DNA of 63,776 nucleotides, taken from NCBI RefSeq assembly GCF_001513965.1, contig NZ_KQ948031.1, forward strand, positions 1 through 63,776. The letters run 5' to 3'. The translations under genes were made by a program, and so were the position numbers. Numbering within the stretch: position 1 is the stretch's first letter; each line of letters starts with the position of its first letter. Under the pieces are notes generated by a model that searched no databases, was not told the origin of the DNA, and was given only the letters and a program-made list of their open reading frames with translations. Positions 42,644 to 52,280 of the stretch are shown piece after piece. This stretch comes from Streptomyces cellostaticus. GTDB taxonomy: Bacteria; Actinomycetota; Actinomycetes; Streptomycetales; Streptomycetaceae.

Positions 42644-42662
42644 TATAGTTGGCTGGCAGCCA
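42644..42662. promoter_or_regulatory. Promoter and operator of the TetR gene at 42682
   Basis: TATAGT (42644-42649) abuts the perfect palindrome TGGCTG-G-CAGCCA (42650-42662), about 20 bases before the start codon. The position over the transcription start fits autorepression. Confidence 0.7.
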
Positions 42663-42681
42663 GTCAACGCAGGAGTCAAGC

Positions 42682-43347
42682 ATGTCCCCGCGCAGCGCCT
42701 CGGTCAATGAAGAGTTGCGGCGGCGTTCCCGGGAGCGACTGCTACAGGCCGCGGTCGAGCTGGTCGACGAGCACGGGTTCGAGGCCACCACGTTGTCCGA
42801 CATAGCGGACCGGGCGGGTTCGGCGCGCGGACTGGTGTCGTACTACTTCCCCGGCAAGCGCCAGTTGGTGCAGTCCGCCGTGCACCGGTTGATGCACCGC
42901 ACGCTGGAGGAGGCGCTGGAGCGGGAGCCGCACACCGAGGACGGCCGGGAGCGGCTGGCCCGGACCGTCGATGCGATCCTGGGACTCGCCCGCGACCGGC
43001 CGGTGCTCATGCGCCAGCACATGGCGGGGCTGCTCCAGGCCGAAGGCTTCGTGCAGTGCCCGGAGCAGCAGCGCCTGTCGGAGCTGCTGAGCGACACGGT
43101 CGCCCGGTGCGGCTCCGAGGACGTGGCGGCCGACTATCCCCTGCTGCGCGCCCTGCTGATGGGAGCGGTGTACGCGGCGCTGGTGCCGGGGGTACCGATG
43201 CCCGTCCCGGTACTGCGTGCCGAGCTGTTCAAGCGCTACGGGCTCGACTGGGAGCAGGGCACGCCGCCGGGGAGCGACACGGACTCCGAGGCGGGGCGGG
43301 AGCAGGATCTGTCCCGGTTCTTCGCGACGGAGGAGCGGGCCGAGTAG
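42682..43347 (+). CDS. TetR-family transcriptional regulator
   Basis: A 221-residue TetR protein. The helix-turn-helix region (about 10-58) includes ATTLSDIADRAGSARGLVSY, and the C-terminal domain (about 75-200) is of the BetI-like TetR_C type. AGGAG 7 bases before the ATG fixes the start; the palindrome just upstream suggests autoregulation. The last 25 residues are acidic and probably disordered. The regulated gene is not obvious: the HAD gene upstream runs in the same direction and DUF6214 converges. Confidence 0.92.
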   Translation: MSPRSASVNEELRRRSRERLLQAAVELVDEHGFEATTLSDIADRAGSARGLVSYYFPGKRQLVQSAVHRLMHRTLEEALEREPHTEDGRERLARTVDAILGLARDRPVLMRQHMAGLLQAEGFVQCPEQQRLSELLSDTVARCGSEDVAADYPLLRALLMGAVYAALVPGVPMPVPVLRAELFKRYGLDWEQGTPPGSDTDSEAGREQDLSRFFATEERAE

Positions 43348-43380
43348 CGGGTCCCGAGCCTGCCGTCGCTCAACTCCCCT

Positions 43381-43917
43381 TCACCGCCTGGCCCGACGAG
43401 GTGCCAGGAAACCGGCGTCCCGTGCCTGGGCGATCAGCCCGAGGGAGCGTCGGCGGCTGTGCCCGGTCGCGCACATCACCGCGAGGACCGGATCGGCGCC
43501 CTCCTCCTGGGCCGCACGGTATTTCTGGGCGGCCAGCCGGCACCCGTCGATACCCCGTGGCCAGGCGGGGCGGGCGCGCCGCCCTCCCGCGTACTCGACC
43601 GGCTCTCCTGCGCAGCCGTCGTACGACCCCTCGGCCGCCATCCCGCACGCCTCGAACAGCGGCTCCTCGATCCAGTCGGCGAGCACGGTCAGGTCGGCGA
43701 GGGCCAGGGCGGGCTGCGCCTTGACGTCCTCGATGGACACGCATCGCTCGGTCACCACGGCCATGGCGTCGACGCGCGCCCCGTCGGGGAAGGCCAGCCG
43801 GACGTGGAACCAGGACGTGGCGCCCCCGTGCTCCCGCACCTTCCAGGCGGGCCGCACGGACACCGCGCCGTCTTCGGCACGCCGGTCCGAAAGATTAAGA
43901 AAGGATGCTTCTAGCAC
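43381..43917 (-). CDS. DUF6214 family protein
   Basis: A 178-residue protein I recognise as Streptomyces DUF6214. It has WKVREHGGATSWFHVRLAFP and VSIEDVKAQPALALADLTVL in the N-terminal half and a C-terminal PVLAVMCATGHSRRRSLGLI, which looks like a conserved small alpha-helical domain. The GTG at 43917 begins an unusually AT-rich segment (LEASFLNLS); a shorter start is possible. No membrane segment, no known function. Confidence 0.75.
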   Translation of the reverse strand: MLEASFLNLSDRRAEDGAVSVRPAWKVREHGGATSWFHVRLAFPDGARVDAMAVVTERCVSIEDVKAQPALALADLTVLADWIEEPLFEACGMAAEGSYDGCAGEPVEYAGGRRARPAWPRGIDGCRLAAQKYRAAQEEGADPVLAVMCATGHSRRRSLGLIAQARDAGFLAPRRARR

Positions 43918-44080
43918 ACACGCAACGTAACCTCATGATCACACTCCATACGAGCGGACACGCGCCCGCGTCACCCCGCCGGCCCCTGCCGTCGCGCGTC
44001 CGGCGGTGCCATGCTGGAGCCGTCCGCACACTCATCTCCTCCTTCGAGCCCTTCGAGTCCCTCGAGCAAGGAGTACCGCC

Positions 44081-45421
44081 GTGCTGCGTGTCGCCGTCGT
44101 CGGTTCCGGGCCGAGCGGGTGTTACACCGCCCAGACCCTGGTCCAGCTGGATCCCGAGGTGTGTGTGGACGTGCTGGACCGGCTGCCGTGCCCCTACGGC
44201 CTGGTGCGCTACGGCGTCGCTCCGGACCACGAGAAGATCAAGTCCCTGCAGGGCAGCCTGCGCACCGTGCTGGAGCACGACCGGGTGCGCTTCCTCGGCG
44301 GGGTCCGGGTGGGCGGACCCGGCGGGCTGCCCGTGCAGCGGCTGCGGTCGCTGTACCACGCGGTCGTGTACTGCGTGGGCGCCGCCGCCGACCGCCACCT
44401 CGGCATCCCCGGCGAGGAGCTGCCGGGCAGCTGGTCGGCGACCGAGTTCGTGTCCTGGTACAGCGCGCACCCGGACGCGGCCGACGCGGGATTCGTGCGC
44501 GGTGTCCGGTCGGCGGTGGTCATCGGTGTGGGCAACGTGGCCGTGGACGTCACGCGGATGCTGGTGCGGGGCGCCGGAGAGCTGCGCCCGACGGACATGC
44601 CGCAGGCGGCGCTGGACACGCTGGCGGCGAGCGGGGTCGCCGAGGTCCACATGGTCGGCCGGCGCGGCCCCTCGCAGGCCCGCTTCACCACCAAGGAGCT
44701 GCGCGAGCTGGGCGGTCTGCCCGGCACCGAAGTGACGGTGGATCCGGGCGAGTTGGCGCTCGATCCGGAATACGCCGACCCTTCTGCGCTGCCCGCGGTG
44801 CAGCGCCGCAACGTGGAGGCGCTGCGCGGCTGGGCGGCCGAACCGCCCCGGCCGGCGGACCGCAGGATACGGCTGCGGTTCTTCCTGCGGCCCGTGGAAC
44901 TGCTGGCAAAGGGCGGCCGGGTCGGTGCCGTGCGCTTCGAGCGGACGGCACCGGACGGGCGCGGCGGGGTCACGGGGACCGGCCGGTACGAGGACGTGGC
45001 GGCCCAGTTGGTGCTGCGCTCGGTGGGTTATCGCGGAGTGCCGCTGGAGGGGCTGCCGTTCGATGCGGCGAGCGGCACCGTGCCGCACCGGGAGGGTCGC
45101 GTACTGCGCGACGGCGTCGCCTGCCCGGGCGAGTACGTCGCCGGATGGATCAAGCGCGGTCCGACCGGCGTCATCGGCACCAACCGGCCGGACGCCAAGG
45201 AGACGGCGACCTCCCTGCTCGCGGACGCGCCCGCCCTCGTACGCCAGGAAGTTCCGAAGGACCCGCTCGCGGCGCTGCACGCGGCGGGCGTCGAACCGGT
45301 GCCGTGGGCGGGCTGGCTGGCGATCGAGCGGGCCGAGGCAGAGCTGGGCGCGCGGCTGGGGCGGAGCGTGGTCAAGCTGGCCGACTGGGACGCACTGCTC
45401 GGGGCGGCGCGGTCCACGTAG
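44081..45421 (+). CDS. Ferredoxin/adrenodoxin-NADP+ reductase (FprA-like)
   Basis: A 446-residue FAD/NADP oxidoreductase of the adrenodoxin reductase type. The FAD motif VAVVGSGPSGCYTAQ is at residues 4-18, CPYGLVRYGVAPDHEKIK follows, the NADP motif is VVIGVGNVAVDVTRML and HMVGRRGPSQARFT, and the C-terminal AGWIKRGPTGVIGTNRPDA is diagnostic. It passes electrons from NADPH to ferredoxins, for example for cytochromes P450; none is nearby. GTG at 44081 follows AAGGAG. Confidence 0.93.
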   Translation: MLRVAVVGSGPSGCYTAQTLVQLDPEVCVDVLDRLPCPYGLVRYGVAPDHEKIKSLQGSLRTVLEHDRVRFLGGVRVGGPGGLPVQRLRSLYHAVVYCVGAAADRHLGIPGEELPGSWSATEFVSWYSAHPDAADAGFVRGVRSAVVIGVGNVAVDVTRMLVRGAGELRPTDMPQAALDTLAASGVAEVHMVGRRGPSQARFTTKELRELGGLPGTEVTVDPGELALDPEYADPSALPAVQRRNVEALRGWAAEPPRPADRRIRLRFFLRPVELLAKGGRVGAVRFERTAPDGRGGVTGTGRYEDVAAQLVLRSVGYRGVPLEGLPFDAASGTVPHREGRVLRDGVACPGEYVAGWIKRGPTGVIGTNRPDAKETATSLLADAPALVRQEVPKDPLAALHAAGVEPVPWAGWLAIERAEAELGARLGRSVVKLADWDALLGAARST

Positions 45422-45549
45422 CAGAGTCGACGGCTCCCAGGTGGGCAGGACACACACCGGCAACAACCCAGAAATCAACAAACTGTTCAAGGCCCTTACG
45501 GTCTCGTGCTGTTCGGATGCCACGCCCCACCCGCCGCTCTGGAGTCCTC

Positions 45550-46941
45550 ATGGCCACGTCCGCAGACGTCCACCCCGTCGACGAGATACCACCGGTACGG
45601 CAGCTGGCGGCCTTCGGCCTGCAGCATGTGCTCGCGATGTACGCGGGCGCCGTCGCCGTGCCCCTGATCGTGGGCGGTGCGATGAAGCTGTCGCCCGCCG
45701 ACCTGGCGTATCTGATCACCGCCGACCTGCTGGTGTGCGGCATCGCCACGCTGATCCAGTGCGTCGGGTTCTGGCGGTTCGGCGTACGGCTGCCGATCAT
45801 GCAGGGCTGTACGTTCGCGGCCGTGTCGCCGATGGTGCTCATCGGGACGACGGGTGGCGGACTGCCCGCGATCTACGGCTCGGTGATCGTCGCGGGGCTC
45901 GCGATCGTGCTGCTCGCACCGGTCTTCGGCCGGCTCCTGCGCTTCTTCCCGCCGCTGGTCACCGGCACGGTGATCCTGATCATCGGCGTCTCACTGCTGC
46001 CGGTCGCGGGCAACTGGGCCGCGGGCGGCGTCGGCGCGAAGGACTTCGGGGAGCCGAGGAACCTGGCGCTGGCGGGTTTCGTGCTGGCGGTCGTGCTCGG
46101 GGTGCAGCGGTTCGCGCCGGTCTTCCTCGGCCGGATCGCCGTGCTGATCGGCATCGCGGTGGGTCTGGCCGTGGCCGTGCCCTTCGGGTTCACCGATTTC
46201 AGCGGGGTCGGGGACGCGGACTGGGTGGGGATCAGCACGCCGTTCCACTTCGGGGCTCCGGCGTTCAAGGCGTCCGCGATCGTGTCCATGCTGGTGGTGG
46301 CCCTGGTGACGATGACGGAGACGACCGGTGACCTGATCGCGGTCGGCGAGATGACCGGCCGCCGGGTCGAGCCGCGCTCGCTGGCCGACGGGCTGCGCGC
46401 GGACGGCCTGTCGACCGTCCTCGGCGGGGTGTTCAACACCTTCCCGTACACGGCGTACGCGCAGAACGTGGGTCTGGTCGGGATGACCCGGGTGCGCAGC
46501 CGCTGGGTGGTCGCGGCGGCCGGCGGCCTGCTCGTGCTGCTCGGTCTGCTGCCCAAGCTGGGCGCGGTGGTCGCGGCGGTTCCCGCGCCGGTGCTCGGCG
46601 GGGCGGGGCTGGTGATGTTCGGGACGGTCGCGGCGAGCGGGCTGCGCACGCTGGCCCGCGTCGACTTCAAGGGCAACAACAACCTGACGGTGGTGGCCGT
46701 TTCGGTGGCGGTCGGCATGCTGCCGGTGGGTGTGCCCACGGTCTACGCGAAGTTCCCGGACTGGTTCCAGACGGTGATGAACAGCGGCATCAGCGCGGGT
46801 TGTCTGACCGCGATCGCGTTGAACCTGCTCTTCAACCACCTTCCCGCAAGGGCCGGTTCAGGCGCGGTCACCGAGCCGCAGGTACTGCCGGCCGGCGGCG
46901 GCGAGGAGGCTGTCGAGCAGTCCCGGGAAGAGGTCGTCTAG
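45550..46941 (+). CDS. NCS2-family nucleobase (xanthine/urate/uracil) permease
   Basis: A 463-residue protein with about 12-14 membrane segments. It has the N-terminal QHVLAMYAGAVAVPLIVGG, MTETTGDLIAVGE with the substrate-contacting Glu, and NTFPYTAYAQNVGLVGMT, the NCS2 signature whose QN pattern favours xanthine or urate. GGAG precedes the ATG closely. The 3' 84 bases overlap the convergent ArsR gene, an unusually long overlap for two intact genes. Confidence 0.93.
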   Translation: MATSADVHPVDEIPPVRQLAAFGLQHVLAMYAGAVAVPLIVGGAMKLSPADLAYLITADLLVCGIATLIQCVGFWRFGVRLPIMQGCTFAAVSPMVLIGTTGGGLPAIYGSVIVAGLAIVLLAPVFGRLLRFFPPLVTGTVILIIGVSLLPVAGNWAAGGVGAKDFGEPRNLALAGFVLAVVLGVQRFAPVFLGRIAVLIGIAVGLAVAVPFGFTDFSGVGDADWVGISTPFHFGAPAFKASAIVSMLVVALVTMTETTGDLIAVGEMTGRRVEPRSLADGLRADGLSTVLGGVFNTFPYTAYAQNVGLVGMTRVRSRWVVAAAGGLLVLLGLLPKLGAVVAAVPAPVLGGAGLVMFGTVAASGLRTLARVDFKGNNNLTVVAVSVAVGMLPVGVPTVYAKFPDWFQTVMNSGISAGCLTAIALNLLFNHLPARAGSGAVTEPQVLPAGGGEEAVEQSREEVV

Positions 46942-47220
46942 GTCCTCCCTGCGCAGGCCGTTCATCTTGGCCGTGCCCCGGTAGACCTGCCGGACGACCC
47001 CGCTCTCGCGCAGCACCCGGAAGTGGTGCGTGGTGGTGGACTTGGTCACCGGCAGGTCGAAGTGGGAACAGGACAACTCCGAGCCGTCAGCGGCCAGTTC
47101 GCGCACGATCCTGAGCCGCATCGGATCGGAGAGCGCGTGCAGCACGGCCTCCAGCCGGATCTCCTCCCGATCCGGATGGGGAAGATCGCGCCCGGCTGCG
47201 GCACTGGTCACGTCGGTCAT
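46858..47220 (-). CDS. ArsR-family transcriptional regulator
   Basis: A 120-residue winged-helix repressor: VLHALSDPMRLRIVRELA, then LSCSHFDLPVTKSTTTHHFR with the recognition helix and a single Cys, then ESGVVRQVYRGTAKMNGLR. The lone Cys makes a classical metal-thiolate site doubtful; related proteins in front of Old Yellow Enzymes sense electrophiles or act otherwise. It is divergent from the broken OYE gene with twin operators between. It overlaps the permease gene by 84 bases. Confidence 0.92.
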   Translation of the reverse strand: MTDVTSAAAGRDLPHPDREEIRLEAVLHALSDPMRLRIVRELAADGSELSCSHFDLPVTKSTTTHHFRVLRESGVVRQVYRGTAKMNGLRREDLDDLFPGLLDSLLAAAGRQYLRLGDRA

Positions 47221-47262
47221 GGCGGCTCCCCTTCGTCACGGAACGCTCCGCGCGACACATTA

Positions 47263-47312
47263 TACGAGAGACTTCGTAGTTTGACATCCATCATAGTACG
47301 AGGGTTATCGTA
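47263..47312. promoter_or_regulatory. Twin ArsR operators and OYE promoter
   Basis: Two copies of TACGA-N6-TCGTA occur at 47263-47278 and 47297-47312, start-to-start 34 bases. TTGACA (47281-47286) and TTATCG (47305-47310) form a plus-strand promoter 18 bases apart, with the second site over the -10. The ArsR protein should bind both. Confidence 0.85.
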
Positions 47313-47350
47313 CGAGCCGAACACCGGTCCCGTGATGATTGAAGTCTGTC

Positions 47351-48363
47351 GTGAGCGCGCTCTTCGAGCCCATCACCCTGCGCGAAGTGACCATCCCGAA
47401 CCGGGTGTGGATGTCCCCGATGTGCCAGCCCGGGCGACCGGCGGCACCGGCCTGATCGTCGTCGAGGCCACCGCGGTCTCGCCCGAGGGCCGGATCTCCC
47501 CCTACGACCTCGGTCTGTGGAACGACACCCAGGTGGAGACCTTCCGCCGGATCACCCGTTTCCTCACCGCCCAGGGCACGGTGCCGGCGATCCAGCTGGC
47601 GCACGGCGGCCGGAAGGCCTCCACCGACCAGCCCTGGAAGGGCGGCGCACCGGTCGGCCCGGATGCGTACGGCTGGCAGCCGCTCGCCCCGAGCCCGGTG
47701 CCCTTCGACCAGGACCACCCCGTTCCCGACGAACTGACCATCGATCAGATCCAGGCTCTGGTGGACCAGTTCGCCCAGGCCGCCCGCCGGGCCCTGGCCG
47801 CCGGTTTCGAGATCACGGAGATCCACGGCGCCCACGGCTATCTGATCAACGAGTTCCTCTCGCCGCACTCCAACCACCGCACCGACGCCTACGGCGGCTC
47901 GTACGAGAACCGCACCCGCTTCGCCCTCGAGGTGGTCGACGCCGTACGGGAGGTGTGGCCCGACGACAAGCCGGTCTTCTTCCGCATCTCGGCGACCGAC
48001 TGGCTGGAGGAGGGCGGCTGGACCCCGGACGACACGGTCCGCTTCGCCCGCGATCTGCACGCCCACGGCATCGACCTCCTCGACGTCTCCACCGGCGGCA
48101 ACGTCTCCGGCGCCGACATCCCGACCGGGCCCGGATACCAGGTCCCCTTCGCCGCCCGGGCAAAGGCCGAGACGCCGCTGCCGGTGGGTACCGTGGGCCT
48201 GATCACCGAGGCCGGGCACGCGCAGAAGCTCGTGGCGAACGGTGAGGCCGACGCGGTCCTGCTGGGCCGGGAGTTGCTGCGCAACCCCTCGTGGGCCCGG
48301 CACGCGGCACGGGAGTCGGGCGCCGAGGTCCGCGTTCCGAACCGGTACTCCAAGTCGGTCTGA
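47351..48363 (+). pseudogene. NADH:flavin oxidoreductase / Old Yellow Enzyme, internal deletion
   Basis: The GTG start at 47351 gives the standard OYE N-terminus: ALFEPITLREVTIPNRV and MSPMCQ. Directly after this the sequence jumps to ARATGGTGLIVVEATAVSPEG in another frame, losing roughly 25 codons (the usual YS...DWH...HY segment) and shifting frame near 47428; the original frame stops at 47453-47455. The remaining barrel (AIQLAHGGRKAS, EIHGAHGYLINEFLSP, DAYGGSYENRTRF) is intact to the end. So the gene cannot make the full enzyme, although its twin operators and promoter are preserved. Confidence 0.88.
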
Positions 48364-48431
48364 GCAGCCGTCCCGAAGGGCTCGCCGGGCCCGGCCCTCC
48401 TGACCGGCCCCCGCTGTGCGCGCCCCGCTCA

Positions 48432-49762
48432 TCACCTGCGGAACAGCTCCGTGGGTACCGCCCCGGCCAGCACCCCGTACCCCTTGGGGTTGAGGTGCAG
48501 CCAGTCCCCGTCCTGGAGGCCGGGCAGCAGCCGGCTCGGCTGCGCCGGATCCCGTACCGCCCGGTCGAAGTCGATCACCGCGTCGAAGTGGCCGGGAGTG
48601 CGGATCCAGGCGTTGACCCGCTGCCGGGACGCCTCCCGCTCCCCCGCCGCATCGTCGTAGAGGGCGCTGCCCCGAACGGCGTCAGGGTCGCACCGTAGAC
48701 GCGGATGCCCTGGGCGTGGGCGCGGACCACGATCTGCCGGTACCCGGCGATCAGGTCGTCGCCGACCGCGCGCTGGGCCCCGGGGGTGGCGTCGGCGGTG
48801 CCGATGTCGTTCACGCCCTCGAAGAGGATCAGCCAGGAGACCCCGCTGCGGGAGAGGACATCGCGGTCGAGGCGGGCCAGCACATTGGGGCCGAGCCCGT
48901 CGTTGAGGACACGGTTGCCGCCGGCGGCCTGGTTGAGGACGGCGATGTCCGAGGTGGCGGCGCGGGTCTGGAGACGGTCGAAGAACTGGTCCGGCCAGCG
49001 GTCGTTGCCGTTGGTGGTGGAACCGCGGCCGTCGGTGAGCGAGTCGCCCACCACCGCCACCGCCCCGGTGCGGCCGGGCGAGAGCACCTCGACGTCGCTG
49101 AGCAGGTACCAGTGGTCGACCGGGGTCGCGCCCGGCAGGTCCTCGTCCCCGGTGTGGTCGCCGTGCAGCAGGTACGAGGTGGTGCGCGAGCCCGGATGCG
49201 AGGTGAGGGCGAGCGAGGGCTGGCCCTGTGCGGTGTACGCCGTCACCGTCAGCTCGGATCCGGCGGGCAGGCCGAAGTCGAGGGGGTCGGAGACGACTTG
49301 GGCGCCGACCGGGACCGCCGCCGCCCCTCGCCCGCCGAACGTCACCCGCCGCAGGCTGCCCGGCGTGATCGCCCCGGCCCCGGCCTGTCCGCCCCTCGGC
49401 AGCGCCACGGTCACGGCGGTCAGCGGCAGCGGGGTGTCGCCGTAAGCGTTGGAGAAGCGCAGCCGGATGCGGTGGCCGCCCGTGGTGATGCGCACGGTCT
49501 GCCGCAGCGTGGTGTCGGCCAGCACCGACTTCTCACCGGTGAACGGCGCGGGCGGCAGGTTCGCCGGCTCGGTCAGCTGCGGCATGCCGGTCCATGTGTC
49601 GACCCAGTGCCGGCCCGCTTCGGTGGGTGCAGTGGCCCGCGCCGGTGCCGGGTCGGGCCGGTCGAGAAGCGCCCTGAGCGCCGAGGACGCCACGACCAGA
49701 GCGAGGACGAGGACACACGTGGTGAACAGGGTGGCGAGCGACGCTCTGCTGGGCGGCTTCAC
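48432..49762 (-). pseudogene. Secreted SGNH/GDSL hydrolase with frameshift
   Basis: GTG start with an N-terminal membrane/signal segment (about 10-30). The catalytic Ser block VAVVGDSLTDGRGSTTNG is intact, as are Gly/Asn blocks (NQAAGGNRVL; FEGVNDIG). At a run of four C (48670-48673, plus strand) the frame slips by one base; relatives need one more G there. The lost frame continues YDDAAGEREASRQRVNAWIR and contains GDWLHLNPKGY with the catalytic Asp and His, ending at 48432. Either a real frameshift or a base-call error in a homopolymer. Confidence 0.8.
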
Positions 49763-49834
49763 AGGTGCCTTTCTGACGTCGGAGGGGGGCGATGGCGGGT
49801 GTGCACCGGAAGGGCTCGGTGCACACCCGTCAGG

Positions 49835-51160
49835 TCAACTGACTGTGCAGGCCGTCCCGTTGAGCGTGTACGCGGCGGGTGCCGCACTGTTGCCGGTATG
49901 GGTGGCCTGGTAGCCGAAGGAGACGCTCGCGTGCGGCGCGATCGTGCCGTTGTACGAGACATTGGTCGCCGTCACCCCACCGGAGGCCGGGCTGTACGTG
50001 GCGCTCCAGCTGCCGGTGATGGTCTGGCCGGCGGGCAGGGTGAAGCCGAGTTTCCAGCCGCTCACCGTCGTCGTACCGGTGTTGGTGACCGTGACGGAGG
50101 CGGTCAGGCCGGTGTTCCAGGCGTTGGTGGTGACGGTCACCGTGCAGCCGCCCGCCGGCGGCTGGGGTGCGCTGCCGCCGCTGCCCAGGCCGAAGAAGGT
50201 GAGGGCGCGGGAGGCCATGCCGTAGGAGTACAGGTTGTGCCCGACGCCCTGGAGGCTGATGGCTTCGACGGGGGCGCGGTCACCGGTGCCGCCGTAGCGG
50301 GTACGGGTCCAGCCCGCCGCGGGCGTGTCGGTGGCGGCCGGGGTCCGGCCGGTGCCGAGCACGTCCGTCCACTGCTTGATCTCCTCCCCGAAGTTGGGGT
50401 AGCGCAGCGTGTCGTCGGCGGTGCCGTGCCACAGCTGCATGCGCGGCCGCGGGCCGGTGTATCCGGGATAGGCTGCGCGCACCAGATCGCCCCAAGCCTC
50501 GGGGGTGTGCGTGAGGGTGCCGCCGGAGCAGGCGCTGTTCCACTCGGAGCCGTCGGTGGTGGCGAAGCAGCCGAAGGGCACGCCGGAGAAGGCAGCGCCC
50601 GCGGCGAACACGTCCGGGTAGTCGCCGAGCAGGACGTTCGTCATCATCGCGCCGGAGGAGATGCCGGTGACGAAGATCCGGCCGGTGTCGGCCGCGTAGG
50701 TGCGGGTCACCCAGTCGACCATGGACTTGATGCCGACCGGGTCGCTGCCGCCGCCGCGCCGCAGCGCCTGCGGCGAGGAGACGTCGAAGCACTTGCTGGC
50801 GCGGGTCACCGACGGGTACACGACGACGAACCCGTACCGGTCGGCCAGCGAGGCCCATTCGGTGCCGGAGTACATCGCCGGTCCCGAGCCCGTGCAGTAG
50901 TGCACGGCCACGACGACCGCCGGATGCGCGGTGACGCTGTTCGGGACGTACACGTACATCTGCAGGTTGCTGGGGTTGTCACCAAAGCCGGTGACCTCGG
51001 TGAGGGTGGCCGTGGGGACGGCCTCGGTGCGGGCCGAGGCCGGGGGTGCGGCGAGGGTCAGCGCCGCGAGCAGCGGCAGCAGCGCGCCGAGGAGCGCTGC
51101 CAACGCCGGACGCAGCGGTGTTCTCGAATGGTTGGGGATGGCGCCGACTGTGGGGGGCAC
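49835..51160 (-). CDS. Secreted CE1/PHB-depolymerase-like esterase with CBM2
   Basis: A 441-residue extracellular esterase. Signal peptide to ASA (about residue 43), then an alpha/beta hydrolase of the polyhydroxybutyrate depolymerase/acetyl xylan esterase type: oxyanion VAVHYCTG, nucleophile in VTGISSGAMMTN, Asp in LWHGTADDTL and His in LQGVGHNLYSYG. After a short linker (GSGGSAPQPP) a C-terminal CBM2 (about 342-441; GCTVTVTTNAWNTGLTASV) should bind cellulose or xylan. GTG at 51160 follows AAGGAC. A CebR-like box lies upstream. Confidence 0.92.
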   Translation of the reverse strand: MPPTVGAIPNHSRTPLRPALAALLGALLPLLAALTLAAPPASARTEAVPTATLTEVTGFGDNPSNLQMYVYVPNSVTAHPAVVVAVHYCTGSGPAMYSGTEWASLADRYGFVVVYPSVTRASKCFDVSSPQALRRGGGSDPVGIKSMVDWVTRTYAADTGRIFVTGISSGAMMTNVLLGDYPDVFAAGAAFSGVPFGCFATTDGSEWNSACSGGTLTHTPEAWGDLVRAAYPGYTGPRPRMQLWHGTADDTLRYPNFGEEIKQWTDVLGTGRTPAATDTPAAGWTRTRYGGTGDRAPVEAISLQGVGHNLYSYGMASRALTFFGLGSGGSAPQPPAGGCTVTVTTNAWNTGLTASVTVTNTGTTTVSGWKLGFTLPAGQTITGSWSATYSPASGGVTATNVSYNGTIAPHASVSFGYQATHTGNSAAPAAYTLNGTACTVS

Positions 51161-51241
51161 GTCCTTCGTCCCTTCTGATCGCGGCTCGTGCGGCGTCGTG
51201 CGGGGAGAACAACCGGCATCGTGGCATGGACATGCACGCCA

Positions 51242-51255
51242 TGGAAGCGCTCCCA
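51242..51255. promoter_or_regulatory. CebR-like operator
   Basis: TGGAAGCGCTCCCA differs in one base from the consensus TGGGAGCGCTCCCA bound by the cellulose-utilisation repressor CebR. It lies between the divergent CBM2 esterase and pectate lyase genes. Confidence 0.8.
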
Positions 51256-51293
51256 CACCACTTCCCCGCCGACCGGTGAGTCGTTGCGTTCGC

Positions 51294-52251
51294 ATGGGGG
51301 TGCGTCCCTTCCAGTGGTGCGGCGGCCGCCGCCGTCGCCCTCGCGGCCACGGCCGTGCTCGCGCTGCCCCAGGCGGCCGGGGCGGCCGACACCTCACCCG
51401 TCGGGTTCGGCGCCGGGACGACCGGCGGCGGCAGCGCCACGGCGGTGACCGTCTCCACCCTGGACGCCTTCAAGGCGGCCGTCGCCGGCAGCACGGCGAA
51501 GGTGGTCGAGGTCAACGGCCTGATCTCACTGAGCGGTCAGGTCGACATCGGCTCCAACACCACGGTGCTGGGCGCCGGTTCGTCCTCCGGTCTCACCGGC
51601 GGCGGACTGCGCCTGAAGAAGGTCACCAACGTCGTCCTGCGCAACCTGAACATCAGCAAGACCGTCAAGACCGACGCGATCACCGTGCAGGCCTCCACGA
51701 AGGTGTGGATCGACCACAACTCCCTGCCCTCGGACCGCGATCACGGCGAGGACTACTACGACGGCCTGGTCGACATCACCCATGCGTCCGACTACGTCAC
51801 CGTCTCCTGGAACACCTTCAAGGACCACTACAAGGGCTCGCTCGCCGGCCACAGCGACAGCAACGCGAGAGAGGACACCGGGCATCTGCGGGTGACGTAC
51901 CACCACAACTGGTTCGACAACGTCAACTCCCGCATCCCGAGCCTGCGTTTCGGCACCGGGCACTTCTACGACAACTACGCCGTCGGCGCCGAGACGGCCG
52001 TGCATGCGCGCATGGGCGCCCAGATGCTGGTGGAGAACGACGTCTTCCGCGACACCCAGGTCGCGGTCACCACCAGCCGGGACAGCGACCGGGACGGCTA
52101 CGCCAACCTGCGCGGCAACGACCTCGGCGGAGCCGCGACCGAGATCTCGCAGGCCGGCACCTTCACGAGCCCGCCCTACAGCTACACCGCCGAGCCCGCG
52201 TCCGGCGTCGTCGCCTCGGTGACGGCCGGGGCCGGCACCGGAAAGATCTGA
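51294..52251 (+). pseudogene. PL1-family pectate lyase with frameshifted signal peptide
   Basis: The enzyme body is complete from about 51390: VGFGAGTTGGGSATAVTV, KVWIDHNSLPSDRDHGEDYYDG-type calcium region (split at DHN) and VTYHHNWFDNVNSRIPSLRFG, the PL1 catalytic region. But the frame has no ATG, GTG or TTG between the stop at 51277 and 51355, where a GTG would omit most of the signal. An ATG at 51294 (MGVRP) is one base out of frame near 51306-51312, and removing one base there would restore an Ala-rich signal peptide. It may still be expressed poorly from 51355. Confidence 0.72.
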
Positions 52252-52280
52252 CCCCCCACTCGGAAGAAGGCATTCGGGAC

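Noticed and set aside
44011..45549. A very long plus-strand frame joining upstream sequence to the nucleobase permease
   Set aside because: It is the wrong frame of the FprA-like gene before the permease ATG at 45550; the residues are shadow-like (Arg/Gly/Ala-rich).
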